NCBI GenBank assembly: GCA_038501785.1
Contig: JBAMJR010000189.1
Coordinates: 2,901,001-2,965,000, forward strand
Direction of reading: 5' to 3'
Source of the DNA: Myoxocephalus aenaeus
Taxonomy: Eukaryota; Chordata; Actinopteri; Perciformes; Cottidae
Length of the DNA: 64,000 nt
The notes beneath the pieces were generated by a model that ran no database searches, was not told where the DNA came from, and saw only the letters and a list, made by a program, of their open reading frames with translations. Of this stretch, positions 23,168 to 36,800 are shown one piece after another. Position 1 is the first letter of the stretch, and every line of letters starts with the position of its first letter. The position numbers and the translations under genes were made by a program.

Positions 23168-25345
23168 ATGTTAGGCCACCACTACCCAAATGCCGACAAG
23201 TCGCAACAACTGGTCAACTATGTGGAGGATTATCTGGAATGTGTGGAGTCCCTGCCTTTGGACATACAAAGAAATGTTTCTCTGCTTCGAGAAATTGATG
23301 CAAAGTATCAAGGTACTGTGTTTACGTGTTTTTATCATTCATTACAACTGCGTGTATACAATTAGCGAACATTAACTGCAGTCTGGCAGGGTGTGTTGAA
23401 ATGGTGGAGCAGGCGCGAGCCTTGTGTTCCCATTTTGCAAAAACCGAGCGTCCCTTGTTCAAATATCTCACGTTACTCCGATAAACAGTACTGTTGCGAA
23501 CTGGAATCTGTATAAATACAAAGGCGAGCCACTCGGTAAATGAGCAGGTCAGCCAGCCGTCAGTTAGCATACCGTGGGTGCGCTCCGGAGCGTTTGGTCT
23601 GTGACACCAAACTCAATGAGAGAATGCAATGAGAAAATTCGGATATTGGTTATTTTCTTACACACATGCATTATGACCCGATACGAGATGTGTATTGAGT
23701 ACTTGGTGTCCGATAGCAAATTCGGCTTCAACCGAATTCCAAAACAAGCGCCGAAAGATAATAAAATCTCAACTTTTCTAACAGGTAACGTTACACACTG
23801 CCGCCCACAGCGGCTCTTCCGCGGAGGATTATTGTGCGAATAGCCGGACAAACAACGAACCCACTCGGGCATTTATTTGAACACAGCGCTGCTTGGTGTG
23901 CATACTGTACGCCGAAGCCCGGACCGTAGAGCACGGACGCGGAGAAGACAATACACGGTGTTCATTGAGGTGTGAATCATTGCCCGAGAACCATGGTGGA
24001 ACATACACTGCCGTGTTTTTTAAATGAGAAAAAACAAAACAATCCTCATTGATGCTTTATGTTGACGCAGGGTTAGCGGCGGCTAACAACAACCCTCCGC
24101 TAGCAACACGTTCCGCGACGCCGACATGTACCGACAACATGAAGGACGCGTTGCATTTGGACATTTTGAAGCGAGATTAAACACTCCGAGCGTCGGCACA
24201 GCGTCTGCACCTCCGCTCCGCTCCGTCGAGTGAGAGTCGCAGAGCCGGATAGCTGCTCCTCTAGGCAACCCCTTTCCACATCGCACTGACGTCATTTCCT
24301 GTAAGCAGGAACTCACTGCGGCTGAGCGCTCCTCCTCCTGAGGGTTTAAAGCAGTTGGCACCGGTAGCGCTCTGGATAGTGTTCCTCGATGCCCGAGTTA
24401 CATGCTGGGCTTTAATTGTGCATAAACTCCTGCTGGTCCATCCAAACGGAGCACAGGGACCCTCCCCCTTTCATTAGATGAACACACTCCTCAGTCTGTC
24501 AAGGAATTATGAGAGAAACACTTAAAAAAAAAAAAAATGCTTATTTCTTATTGTATGTGTTTATATGTATTTTTTATTTATTTGTGAAGTATCTCCTGTG
24601 TCATTAATTAGTAAAACTCCTTGTCTTTGTATTCTACTTTGCAGAGGTGCTGAAGGAGGTTGATGAAGTGTTTGAGAAGTACAAAGGTGAGCAGGACGCA
24701 GCTCAGAGGAAGCGGCTGCAGATCCAGCTGCAGAGAGCGCTCATCGTTAGCCAGGAGCTGGGCGACGAGAAGATCCACGTGGTGACCCAGATGACGGAGC
24801 TGGTGGAGAACCGCTCCCGCCAGATGGACTCACACTCCCTCTGCCTCCAGGAGCCCAGCGAGGCCGAGCGGCTCACGACGGAGCGCCGCACCAGCGTCCA
24901 GGACTCCCCGGCACCCGAGCGCACGTCGGCTCGTCGGCCGCGACGCCAGCGCAACAGCGAGAGCCGCGACTCAAGCCACCCGTCGGCCAACGGCTCCCTG
25001 GTGGACGACCCGGTGGAGGAGCTGTCCATCCCTCCGCCCCGGGAGAAGAAGTCCAAGTCTGCGAAGAAGAAAAAGCGCAAGGCCAAACAGGAGCGGGACG
25101 CCTCGCCGGTCGACTTCGCCATCGACCCCAACGAGCCCACCTACTGCCTCTGCGAGCAGGTGTCGTACGGCGAGATGATCGGCTGCGACAACGACCAGTG
25201 CCCCATCGAGTGGTTCCACTTCTCCTGCGTGGGGCTCACCTATAAGCCCAAGGGCAAGTGGTACTGCCCCAAATGCAGAGGGGACCACGAAAAGACCATG
25301 GACAAAAGCCTTGACAAAAACAGAAAAGACCGAAGGTCCAGGTAG
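23168..25345 (+). CDS. ing2: Inhibitor of growth protein 2 (PHD finger)
   Basis: ING2 reads H3K4me3 and recruits the mSin3A-HDAC complex in the nucleus; its basic tail binds phosphoinositides. Two exons, 23168-23312 and 24645-25345, join in phase 1 to give 281 residues (human 280). The N-terminal ING domain has YVEDYLECVESLP, DIQRNVSLLREID and ELGDEKIHVVTQM, forming a helical coiled region to about residue 110. A basic nuclear segment KKSKSAKKKKRKAKQER follows. The PHD finger (about 215-259) has the full Cys4-His-Cys3 set: CLC, CDNDQC, HFSC, WYCPKC, with Tyr, Gly and Trp of the H3K4me3 pocket (YGEMIGC, EWFHF). The tail ends KDRRSR, the ING1/ING2 polybasic region. ING2 rather than ING1 because of the KTMDKS tail and rwdd4 nearby. 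Exon 2 is GC-rich, unlike its flanks. Confidence 0.95.
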
Positions 25346-25980
25346 TGACCCGTCTTCAGCCGCCCCTCACTCGTCTGGAAGATGTCTTCAGCCTGAGGGC
25401 TGACACCATCAGCCGTAGTTGATAACAGTCCTCGTGATGTTGTAAGAGCACAATGGAACACCAATTAGTAGCAGCGCTTCTCATTAATCAAGGACAAGTT
25501 GTGATTGAACTTGTGCTGTTACATCACTGATTGTTCCCTCTGGCTTTAGGGAGTCCAGCTGCTGCAGGAACCATCAGCCTGAAGCTGCCATCTTCCTCAA
25601 GTCAGACTGTTATTTTTATTTGTATTTACTTAAAGAAAAAAAGAAAGCATCTTTTGGTTTCCTATCCCCTTTTCATTCTGGACAAGGTCCTATTTAAAAA
25701 GAAGGTGATCCTGCTAAAGATCTTTTTTTTCATCAGTTATGGCCAATCGCCCCCCGCCCCCTCTTATTTTAACTTTCTTAACAGCACGCAATTCATTTGA
25801 AATCGGTGTCTGTCTCTATACAATAACGGCTTGTAGAGAATAACCTCCAGATGTAATATGTTTACAAGAGATTGATATTTAATAGAGGAGATGATTGTTG
25901 ATGGGACACTGGAATAGGACGTCATGTTTGTGGACTCAATGTTTTCACTATCACTATTGTATAAATGTCTTTTTATATTC

Positions 25981-25986
25981 ATTAAA
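25981..25986 (+). terminator. Candidate poly(A) signal of ing2
   Basis: ATTAAA, a common variant signal, lies 636 bp after the stop codon, with T-rich 3' UTR before it. Other weak signals follow, so the true end is uncertain. Confidence 0.4.
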
Positions 25987-26726
25987 ACAAAGTATAGTCA
26001 TTCGGTCACCGTTCAGTTGTCTTTTCTCCGTCATCATGAAGCACGCAACAAGTTTCTGAACCAATCAGGACAGGCTGCTGCGCCAGGAGCCAAGATGGTT
26101 GTTCACATCAATATTCTTCTTTTAGCCACAGGAGCCGTGTTCCTCTGACTGGCATTGTTGGTCACCAGTTAGTCCAACTTGGAGTGAAATATCATTGTCA
26201 TATTATCTATTTATAAGGACAAAACCACCTGATCTAAACCTAAATTATTGGGATGAGTTGTTCCTCTTTAACAACTCCACTCAACTCATTGAAGAAGTGT
26301 CTAATATGCTAATATTTAGCTAGTTATCACTGCTAAATGTAAGGCTCTAGAGGTGATTATTGCAGACATAAATAATGCAACATGTTCATGAATTTTGCCG
26401 CTTTAATGAGTATGAGTAATAAATTGCGTACAAGTGTCTAAGCTTACTGTCCTACAGCCGCTTAGCTGCAGTCCAGGTTTTAGTTGAACATAGTTGTCAA
26501 ACTAAGCAGAGGCTTTGTTAAACCTTTACAACTGTCAATCCTGGTCATATGGGACCCAAACTTAAAAACGAGAGCATTATTTGGTGTACACTAAATATCG
26601 CAAGCATTGCTTTGAAGAGCGAATATTTGATACATGTATTGACCAAATCATGACTGGATTTTCTCAGGAGACAAATGTAATTCATTATCATGTGTGTATA
26701 CAGACTCCATTATGGCACGTATGAAT

Positions 26727-26800
26727 TAATTCAATTCAATTTATTTTGTAAAGCCCCAAATCACAAATCCAACAAATGAAAGGACTGTACAATAAAAAGA
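26727..26800 (-). repeat. LINE 3' tail fragment
   Basis: AATTCAATTCAATTTATTTTGTAAAGCCCCAAATCACAAAT is the minus-strand form of the common fish retroposon tail seen complete at 58.1-58.6 kb. Confidence 0.65.
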
Positions 26801-28259
26801 AAAAAAATACTATATGGAGAGGCATTATAGAGTCAGCTCACCCAAATTGCAATAAACCTAGAAGTCATTTCAGCTCTCTGTGTTTACTTTTTCTTTACTT
26901 AAAAATGAGACTCAATTCCATTTACTTCTTTTAATCCAACCCTTATCTAGACTGCACTGATTTCACTTTCTGGAAAGTGTGAAAGCACGACACCTTAATG
27001 TGAAAGAGCCGTGAGGAAACAGTTGTTTTAGCACCAGAGTGTGAAGACAAACACGCACGTCAGTCACATGACTGAAGCCCTAATAGATCGTCCACTCCTT
27101 CATCGGAGCTTTGAATAACTTCCAGTTGTGTTTACCACCTGACAGCAGGACGGCTCTGGTTCCTCCCTCAATCACGTGACGCCTACTGGAGACATCTAGC
27201 GACGGGTTCCATAGCCATAGATGCTCCTGGAGTTTCTCTTGAAGGGGTCCCACACCTTCAGTCTGTCAGGGCCAACACTCATTATTATAAATGTGAAGGC
27301 AAACTGAGGACAAAATCCCTTATTGGGTTTGTCATGCTAGCTGTGAACACACATCAGCTGTTTTCTCTATAGAGTTGTATCTCTCTCCTCCAGCCTCCTC
27401 TTGGTCGCTCCACCCTGGCGGCTCTCTGTTCGGAGTGGCATCACTGAGGGACCACAACTCAAAGTTACTGAGAGCTACAGGCCCATCCCGACAGATATTA
27501 GTAATAACAAGAGCATCGATTGTTTATATAATATTAAAGAATATATATATAATATTAAAGAAAGGGTAGTAAACATGTATCTGTGTGTTATGTCCCTTTA
27601 TTATGACAAACAAATATATATCTATACAAATATGAGGAAAACCCTCCACAGTGAGGAACCCTGTAGTGATTTGAACAGACTATCTACGTGTTTTCTGTCA
27701 GTTTATGCGTTTACATAAAAATAAATAATAAGGTTTATTTTTTTGAACACGTGTCCTGCCACTTCCCATCACTACTCATCAGGAGGTTCTCGCTTTAAAC
27801 ATGTATGCCATCAGAATACTTTGATAAGTAACACAAAGTGGCTTCAGGGATTCTGTCCAGGATGGAAGTAAGCTCAGAATGAAGATTAGGTTGGTGTAAA
27901 AGAGTACCAGCATGAAATCTCCCTCTCCCACTGAGTAAAATGTCAATGTTGTTGCCATGTCAAGGAGAAGACGATGACGGCCAATGTGTGTTCCAGCTCA
28001 CGTGTCGTCCCATCGGGCTGCAGGTCTGCACAGGAGCGACTCTCTGTGGGACGGCGGGATCGAGCCTTTGATCGAGCCAGAGTCCAGATCCCACAGGACC
28101 AGATGGGCTCTGCAACGACAGACATTTGGCTTTATTAACTTACTTAAAAAAAAAAAAAAAAATCAGTTCAGTTCATGTGAACATGATGTACATTTGAATG
28201 ACTTTTTAGTTTTTTGAAGATCAGTTTTTCCCCAGTAACTTTGTGAAGTATCCCTATCT

Positions 28260-29085
28260 TTGCAGACTTTTCACACTCCCTGTATTTCATGGATTGAACC
28301 TCACCGGGTCTCTGAAGGGACAGGACAGTCCGCCCGTCCTCCAGCAGAAGCTACTCATTTCAGGAAGAACGCAGCCCCACCCGCCCCTATCACCCTGTGT
28401 GACTCCCCCGTCGACGCTGTGGAGTCCTTCCGCTTCCTGGGCTCCATCATTAGCTCAAGTGGGAGCTGAACATCAGCTCCATCACTAAGAAGGCCCAGCA
28501 GAGGAGGTTCTTCCTGAGGCAGCTGAAGAAATTCAACCTGCCAAAGACAATGATGGTGCACTTCTACACTGCCATCGTTGAGTCCATCCTCTGCTCCTCC
28601 ATCACCGTCTGGCACGCTGCAGCCACTGCCAAGGACAAGGCCAGGCTGCAGCGCATCATCCGCTGTGCTGAGAGGGTGATTGACTGCAATCTGCCGTTCC
28701 TCCAGGACTTGTTTGCTTCCAGGACTCTGAAGCGAGCACTGAAGATTGTCGCCTACTCCTCACACCCTGGACATAAACTGTTCGTGTCGCTTCCATCTGG
28801 AAGGAGGCTGCGGTCCTCACACAAGACCTCACGCCACACCAACAGCTTCTTCCCGTCGGCAGTCGGGCTCATCAACAGGGCCCGGGTCCCCCACTGACTG
28901 ACTCTGTCACCCCCAGGACTATTTCCTACCGGTCACTCCTGCACATCCCTTCATACCTCATATTTAACGTCACTTTAACATTAACATTACACTTTAACAT
29001 ACACATACAGAACACTTGTTTACATTACTGTTATCTGTTTGTCTGAGCACTTATAAAAGTTAAGTAAACTATACTTAATTTAATA
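28260..29085 (+). mobile_element. L2-type LINE, 5'-truncated, broken reverse-transcriptase end
   Basis: Frames 28260-28469 and 28478-28897 encode the C-terminal part of an L2/Maui-type ORF2. Marks are AVESFRFLGSIISS, then KKAQQRRFFLRQLKKF, YTAIVESILCSSITVW, LQRIIRCAERVIDC and SLPSGRRLRSS, ending near NSFFPSAVGLIN. The two parts are in different frames, broken just after ISSSGS. The 3' UTR follows with TTTAACATTAACATTACACTTT and GTTATCTGTTTGTCTGAGCACTT. Inactive copy. Confidence 0.85.
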
Positions 29086-29099
29086 TCTATTTGGTTAGC

Positions 29100-29291
29100 T
29101 CAGTCAATCACAAGCTCGCTAACAGGAAACAGGAATGTAACGACGTGTCAACTGACCTTTTGTTACATGTCTGTAATATAAGAAGAAGTGGACGTGGTCA
29201 CTGTGACATCACATGTTGGTTTGTAGACTGCTGTTTTGAAGCCTTTAGTTCAGCATTTCGGTTGTCGCCATATTGACACAAGATGATGATG

Positions 29292-29340
<49 letters not shown>

Positions 29341-29740
29341 AATCGAATGCTGGATAAAACCTTTAAGCAACCAAAATGTTATGATTAAGTTTCATGAACT
29401 GAAAAAACTCCCAGACTAGACAACACCATGGTAGAGACCTGTCAATCACCTTGTAGCCCCGCCTTAAATCATACCCTGCTTTATGGTCTGTTTGACTCTA
29501 AATGGACCATAATTTACTGAATGAACATCATGCTGTATTGAAGAAGACTTGAAACTAGAGATTAAGACTATAAACTCATGTTTACAATGTTTACTGAGGG
29601 AATAAATCCAGAGAGAAGTAGAGTAATTTTCTCATATATAGACTCCATCAAAAGAGGATGTTACAAGTGTGCTAATACAATCAGATCTCCCCCTGAAGGC
29701 CAGAATGCAAGTTTAAAGCACTTCCTCATTGGCTTCACCT
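29100..29740 (+). repeat. Dispersed repeat, related inverted copy at 55.3 kb
   Basis: CCTGTCAATCACCTTGTAGCCCCGCC, CTTTATGGTCTGTTTGACTCTAAATGG and TTTTGAAGCCTTTAGTT occur here and in reverse complement at 55.32-55.60 kb. An (AAT)n run splits it at 29283. Probably a non-autonomous DNA element of unknown type; ends not defined. Confidence 0.55.
29283..29339. repeat. (ATG)n/(AAT)n microsatellite
   Basis: Three GATGAT units followed by about 16 AAT units. Confidence 0.95.
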
Positions 29741-29880
29741 TTCAGTACCAGAGTTTGCTGACTGGTTTCGACAAGGGTTGAGACTGAATCAGAGTACAAA
29801 AGGATCAAATGTAGACCAAACACTGAACTCAAAATTATCAGATGAATATATATCCAAAAGGACGTCAAAAAGAGTGAGAC

Positions 29881-30062
29881 CTGGAATGCATGGGAAGGGG
29901 CTCCTGTCTGTAAAGATGTACAGTTTGAAGTCAGGGCCTCTGTAGGGGCCACGCTCCTGGTCAAGCTCCACAAACACACCGTCCCAGCTCTGATGACCTG
30001 CCAGCAGAGGTCGCCAGACTCCATCAAAGGAGGACGTTACAACTACTAATCTGGACTGCATG
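29881..30062 (-). pseudogene. Unrecognised exon-like frame
   Basis: On the minus strand, acceptor GAGGCAG and donor CCAG/GTCTCA bound 182 bases with an open frame (includes SSFDGVWRPLLAGHQSWDG and VELDQERGPYRGPDF). Codon use looks coding, but I know no family with it. A 25-base phrase inside (GACTCCATCAAAGGAGGACG...) recurs with two changes at 29641-29665, which argues for repeat or retroposed origin. No neighbouring exon found. Confidence 0.25.
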
Positions 30063-31477
30063 CTGCCTCGAAGGCGCTCCTGATGCAAAACATATTCTAA
30101 AATATCATGCAGTAAGTGTTTGCCCCACTCTATTCTCCTCAGGGTGTCAGTAAACCAAAGGAAAATTATAATTACTCACTGATACCAAGCACATACAGTT
30201 TGGTGTCAGATTTGGGACAGACATAATAAATTAAATTATGAGCAAATTATTTCGTCTCATGGGGTCCTGACATTTCTTATCCCTCACCCTCTGTCTGGAA
30301 CCTGCTTTATATAAAAAAAAAGACTTGGGAATCTCTCTTTCTACAAAAGTACATACAAAGTACAGAGAGTCAGCAGTAATACCAGACTGAAATGTTGCAT
30401 TTATGATTTACCGAGTGAATTAAAGGTGTGTCCAACAGTGTACAATTAATATGCAGGTAGAATCGCCATTCATAAAGTTGTTAGTGTTTATTAAAAAGTC
30501 CTGTTTTAAGCCCAGAGTAGACACATGTTTGTGTAAAAAATATTTCTTTTATCTTGGATATCATCTGTTGACCAGAGGGGCAGGGTGTGATAAAGGTTGG
30601 GTTGAATCAAACCCAAATATCTGCTCCTCTGGATCAGAACATCATGTGATGAAAGTATCAAATATCAACTGACCTCCTATGTGCTTGTGGATGTTATAGG
30701 TCAGAACCTGGTGACTGATCATCTACATGTCTCAAGGGTACGGAAGAGTATTATAGCCAGACATGAGAGAAACAGTAGGAAGATCTTTTCCTTTTTCATC
30801 TTGTGTTTTCCTGGTTACTATGGGAACGTCCACTGAGTCGCTCTCTGAACCTCTCTCCCTGAAACGCCAAGTGAGACATTTGCATCAATAGTCTCTTAAA
30901 TGGTTTTAAGCTCTTGGTGTTTTATACAATACACACATTTTGTTCCTATTCCTGGAGTGCTACATATCCAAATTATCTTGATGATTGGATCCTAAAATCT
31001 AGAAAATATTTTTTCTAAAGTGGGTATCATTACTATAGTTTGAAATATAATCATATTTACAAGCTTCCTTACAGACATAAGGTAAAAAAGAAATATAGTT
31101 CTTCATTAAGAGGGCCAGAGTGTAGCATTTCAGGGGATCTATTAGCAGAAATGAAATATAATATTCATAACCAAGCAGTGCATTTAGCAGAAGTCTAACC
31201 TGCAGATTGTCCCATGCGGACTATAAGCATCCTGTACCAAAACCTCAGGCTTCCATCTGATTCACTGGTGACACCCAGGGGTCCTCTCTGAACCCTCCCA
31301 GGGCCGTCACATTGGTCAAGTGACCTGGTTAGTAAACATACCCTCATTCAATGACATTCTTTTATTATAGAGTTATAGCATGCAGTTAAAAGTATGCTAA
31401 CCTGCACATCAATGTAGCAACATATACACAATGGTGTACTTTCATTACAGTGGGTTTGAGTATCTTTAGTACTCTGT

Positions 31478-31560
31478 GTATTTAATCAAATACATTTTCT
31501 TCATATAGCCCAACATCACAAATCACAAAAGTGCCTCAAAGGGCTTTACAATCTCTACAT
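31478..31560 (-). repeat. LINE 3' tail fragment
   Basis: CATATAGCCCAACATCACAAATCACAAAAGTGCCTCAAAGGGCTTTACAATC is the minus-strand form of the common retroposon tail. Confidence 0.65.
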
Positions 31561-31739
31561 GTACTATACCCTCAAGTCAGATAAGAAAACACTTCCCCAA
31601 AAGCTTTTATGCTGAAAGACTTTATACAGTTTATGACATGTTACCTGCCAGCAGGGTGTGTTGGGGGCCTCCTGGGGCCAGCAAGCCGGTAGAGGAGGGC
31701 AGCAACACAGGCAGGGAGGACTGGACTGGGTGCACTGGG

Positions 31740-31985
31740 CTCAGTGGTGAGCAGGGTCGTCCTTCAATCAGAGGATCTGTGGTTCGATCCCTGGCTCCAC
31801 TAGTCCATGTTGATGTGTCCTTGACGACACTTGACCCCAAAATGCTCCCGTACGGTGTATGAATGTTAGCTAGTCCTGATGGGCAGGTGGCACCTTAGCT
31901 ACTGCTATCAATGTATGAATGGGCTTTGAGTGGTCGGAAGACTAGAAAAGTTTGATGCAAGTACAGGGCCATTACCATTACTGAG
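31740..31985 (+). mobile_element. tRNA-derived SINE
   Basis: The 5' part has A-box-like TGGTGAGCAGGG and a B box GGTTCGATCCC at tRNA spacing, as in RNA polymerase III promoters. The 3' part ends GGGCTTTGAGTGGTCGGAAGACTAGAAAAG...CAAGTACAGGGCCATTACCATT, a tail widespread in fish SINEs. Confidence 0.75.
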
Positions 31986-33223
31986 CCAGTAGAGCATGGA
32001 GGTAGCAGAAGTTCAGCGGGTCACCTGGGTCAGAAACAAGGCTTAGAGATCACCAACTACTGGAGCTCCACAAACTCTCTTGAGTTACTGAAGAATGATA
32101 CAAAACCCATTTTTCTCCAGGTCTTTTTCACGTGTTGAAGAGAGCATAGTATCTACAGAGAAAGTTTCTTTTAGGTTCCTTTAAATATTCATCATTCTTT
32201 TAAAATTATAATTACACTTAGCAGTTCATTCTTGACCCAATCTGAAGATATTTCGTCACAAACTGCAAAAACAACTGAAGTGTTTGTGTGTTGCTATAAT
32301 AAAACATTGTGACATCTTTGTGACATGGTGGCTAAAGCAAATTTATTTAAAAAAGATGTCTTGTTTCTTCCTCATTACTGATAGACTTCAATCATCCAAT
32401 CGACCAAACAAGAGTCCATAGCAACAGCAGAATCAGCTGTTCGGCTTTGGCAGAGAAGATTTGGCAAGTTTTTAATGAGCGAAACCCACATACCCAGCTT
32501 ACTCATTAAAAAGACTTTTTGTTCGATATTTATGTTTTTTGTTCATGGTTACTTTCCACTATTGCCTTAATTGGCTAAAATCTGAATACATAACAGCATT
32601 CAGCTTGTCTGTTGGGAATGTGGCAGATTAATATCAGGTCACACCTTTCTTTGGTCAGCAGAGATATGCTGTTAGTTATAACTAATAGAACAATAATGTG
32701 TAAGCTGTGGTCAACATCACTTCAACATGTATGTTTTCAGCAGTTATATTCAGCTACCGGGAGGTTTTCTGGTCTGTCACCAGTATTTTAGAAATGGGAG
32801 GCCAGTAGTACACATTCCCTCAGTGCAGTCTCCAATGACACATTTTTAACCAGCATTTAAAGATAAAAAAATACTGTTTGATATATTCGCTTACCTTTTC
32901 AAGTGTACTTAAATTCTGTGCCCACCTGTTTCTAATCCCCCGACCCACGCTGTCCATCACTTGTACTCACGTACTCAAGGACAGGTTTTTACTTGAGACG
33001 ATAACGTGACTGCAAGTGACTTTAGTTTTATTCAGTCAAGAGGCAGCTGATGTCCATGCTTGCTCAAAGCTCTCATGCCTTAGGGCAACGTTTGCAGCTC
33101 TGAAAACGATGGGATGTTTACAGACAAACCTGCGGCAAGAGAAACTAGTGACATGAATCAAATAAAGTCTCACACAATTCAAACCAAATGTAAAAGACAT
33201 CAGACAGCAGTACACCAATTAGG

Positions 33224-33229
33224 TTTTTA
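33224..33229 (-). terminator. Candidate poly(A) signal of rwdd4
   Basis: Minus-strand AATAAA about 610 bp after the rwdd4 stop codon. Another minus-strand candidate lies near 33370; which is used cannot be told. Confidence 0.35.
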
Positions 33230-33597
33230 TTTATATATATCTTTATGTATATATAGATATATTTATAAAAATTAGGAAAGAAAACATTCGTCAACAAATG
33301 GAAACGGTGACATTTTGCGTGTTGTTAAAAATGTCTCTGCACTTTAACAGCTTAGAACCACAATCTAACATTTATTTGAGCTCCAGTGCCTGAATGCTGA
33401 AAACATGGCAGTGACAGCAAGTATCTCAAGCACGCTCCACCCTGATGGATGACGGAGCAGAATATCTGAGCGCAAACCGCGTGTGTGTGTGAGAGAGAGA
33501 GTAACAAAAGTGATGATGTGTTGCTTTCACTATAACGCATAAAACACAACAAGGGCTTCAAATCATTCCGCTCAAAGTCTCAGTGTGGCTGGAACTC

Positions 33598-33660
33598 TGT
33601 GTGTCTGTGTGTGTGTGTGTGTGTGTCTGTGTGTCTGTGTCTGTGTCTGTGTGTGTGTCC
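33598..33660. repeat. (GT)n / TGTGTC microsatellite
   Basis: GT repeats interrupted by CTGTGT units, in the presumed 3' UTR of rwdd4. Confidence 0.9.
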
Positions 33661-33837
33661 TGAAGTCCACCGTTATCCAGCCTGCTGTGGTTCTCAGGGG
33701 GACAGCAGCCACGTTGAGTGTTAAATGCAGAAGATGAGGGATGTGACGGCGTCTCGCCGGCAGCAGCAGGCTGCACTGGGTTCAGTCTTCACTGCGCCTC
33801 CTCGTACAAAGCAGCGCCGGTCGGCTCCTCTCGGCAC

Positions 33838-36800
33838 CTATTCGTCATCTTTTCCTCCTGTTCTGCTCAACTGCAAAAGGAAAAACGGGAAAACAGTGAG
33901 ACGTGGCATCGTGCGAGGATCTCAAAGAAGTTCTGTGTTCAGATGGGTTTCACTTACATGCTGGAGGATTGTCGGCAGAAAGAAGGAGAGAAAGGCAAAT
34001 TAGTCAAAAAGCTCGTGATGAATGTCACCTCAGAGTTTAACACAGAATAAGTGAGTCATCTTGTGGAGGGAAGGGAAAAGTCACCTACTTTTATAACGTC
34101 GATCCAGTTCCAACCTCTTGGCAATTCCCCTTTGTGATCTGAAAGCAGAAATCATGAGGAGGGGATGTGTTATCTGTTGGATAACAGCACAGTCATGTTT
34201 TCAGTCAGGGTGGACTTTTCAGGAAATGTGGATAAAATGATCCACTGCACAACTTCATTTAACAAAATCATGCAGGAAACTAAAACTTCTCTTGGGTTTA
34301 GGTTTAAACTTGGGTTTTGACAAAGAAATGAAAAGAGTCAGTTCTGGTTGTCTACAGTATTATAGTCATTTTTTCATTTGGTAACCCGTCACCCATGGAA
34401 AGGTTTCTCTTCTTTTCATCACAAGCTCCAAGTCTCTGCAAGTTCATGTTCACAACATAGTTGTGACATCATGATCCTGTTCTGGCTGTGATTGGTGACG
34501 GTTACAGCTGATGATGCTGTCCTGACCCACGGTGATTTCTGTGTCCCCCTCAACACCGGTCGCTCCGTCAGCACTATAATCATTGTTGGCACCGTTAGCT
34601 GCTAGCCGCCAGCTCAGCCGTTGCCATGTGGAGGCAATTCCTCTGTGTACTGACCAACCGGATTCAGCACCTTTAAATGTTGATTTTTAAATATCCTCCG
34701 GATAAAAATTAATTTAAAAAAAACAGCTGTGGCTACCAAATCTGATACGCCTTATTCTTTTTGAAATTATTTATGATCCAGCATCGTTTACATCCATCCT
34801 GAATGTTTCTACACTGCTCTCTGCTAATTTGCGAAACCATCTATTTTGCCAGGCAGAACAGAGTGAATCACCAAATCTTTATTTCACCAAGCAAAATGCT
34901 CCCATTGTAGAGGCCGCCTGCTGTAAAGAAGCAGCGCTGCAACACAAGCAGGCTAAAATATATATAGCTTGGTTTCAATACAAGAAATGATGCTGTTTGT
35001 AGTACAAACCCCGCCTCCTTGCTGTGGACACTGACTGATGTACCTGTTCTGTTGATGATCCTCCTCTTCTGAGATTTAGTCAGCTGCTCCTTCTTCTCCT
35101 TCTTCTTGCCTGTGGCAGAATCGCTGCTGGACGTCTGCAACAACAACGAGTTATTTCGTCGGACGGCTCCGGCTGTTTGTTCAACAATCATTCAATTACA
35201 AGGCTCTTCTAAACTGATCCAGGGGAGGAAAACAAACGCACCAAACCAGCAAAGAAGATGTCACACAACATCAATGATAAAAGCTCTCTGAGGTTGTGCA
35301 GCTATCGGGGCTTGCGACCAAAAATGGACCCAAGACACAGGAGGGGTGAACCAAACTGACCACAATGGTGACTACAGGCTTGTGGTTCTCCATGAGGGCC
35401 TCCTGGTTCTCCTTAGCCCACTCAAACAGAGTATACATCATGGCAGTGCCCAGGTTGGCATCCACCTGCTCCTCCAGCTTTGACAGGATCAGCTGCTTGG
35501 TCTCTGCAGAGCTGTCGGGAAATCAGCGTAAAGGAAAGAAACACAACGACCATCATATAAGGTATGTGCAACAACAATAAATCAATTATATTCACATTCA
35601 ACAGCTTTTAGGCAGATAAATAAGTCATGGATTTAGTATTTATTTCATGTTGAGAAATAGAATGTACAGAAATCTGATTAAACTGAATAAATAAAATGTT
35701 AAATACTGAAATAATTGAAAACTTGTTTTGTTCTGATGGGGTGGGGTTTCTGTTGTATGACTTAGTATTTCTTTAATTGTGGTTATAGCCCTGATAGACT
35801 GCAACAATTTAGAAAATTGATCAGAATCATTTGAACGGAAAAAAGAAGAAAGAACCCTGCAATGGCAAAAGGTGCCCAGTGTTTCCAGAGTTTGATGTCA
35901 GCTTCTAATCTGCCATTAGTTCTTCCAAATGTAAACCAATGCATAATACTAATATTAATAATACTACTACTAATAATAATAATACAGCACTGTGCTTGCA
36001 ACTTACATTCTGTTGTTGAAAAAGGAATCAAGGGAGATTTGAGGGGCTGTTTCAGGGTACATCTCAGGCCATGTGAGGTCCAGGATGAACGCTTTGGTGT
36101 CCTCAAGGTCGCCTATCTGTTCAAACATTAAAACAGAAGGTAAGACAAGGTACAGGTTATGGTCTGTTTTTAAAGCAGGCCAAGACAGAGGACAGTACAG
36201 AAGTATAGAGAGGACAGTACAGAGGACAGTACTCACCCTAAACTGAAAGGAAATTGAACTGATTTCCTTGAAACAATCGTCTCCCTCATAGATGGAGCGA
36301 AGAGCCTCCAGCTCCATCTGTGTTTGAAGACAGGGAGTCACAGGAGGTTAGTCAGATACAAGTACCTCATGACGTCAGCAGCTCGTCCTTACAGCTTCTG
36401 AGCATCGAACACCATTCAGAAATATAGTAAATTGCACTGAACACGGTATGCAGGACCGAGTCACAACTCAAGACTCTTGAGATAATGGCGACCTGTTATT
36501 AGAATCGGTATACATGAACGCCTCCAGACATTGACTGACTACCGGTCAATTAACTTAACACCTAACGTAGGTTATTAATGTTATGGTATATGGCGAAACC
36601 GATGGCTAAGGTAGAACACCGGTATCTAGTTATGATAATATGCCGTCTGACAGATGACAGTCACACCGGAGGGATCCAAGGACGTCTTGCATTCAGAAGA
36701 AGAAGAAGAGCTGCCACTGAGCTCGTGCCCCAGACTAACGTGAGTATGCTAGCAGCCATGCTAGCATCTAGTGGTTGGCCACTAGCAGCAGCTAGCCTAC

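Larger units (their letters stand above)
25991..33220. other. Repeat-rich spacer between convergent ing2 and rwdd4
   Basis: Contains an L2 LINE copy, SINE and LINE-tail pieces, (AAT)n and a dispersed repeat (all listed). One orphan exon-like frame is listed at 29881-30062. Nothing else looks like a gene. Confidence 0.5.

Noticed and set aside
24703..25288. Minus-strand frames over ing2 exon 2
   Set aside because: Shadows caused by high GC content; the plus frame encodes a complete PHD finger.
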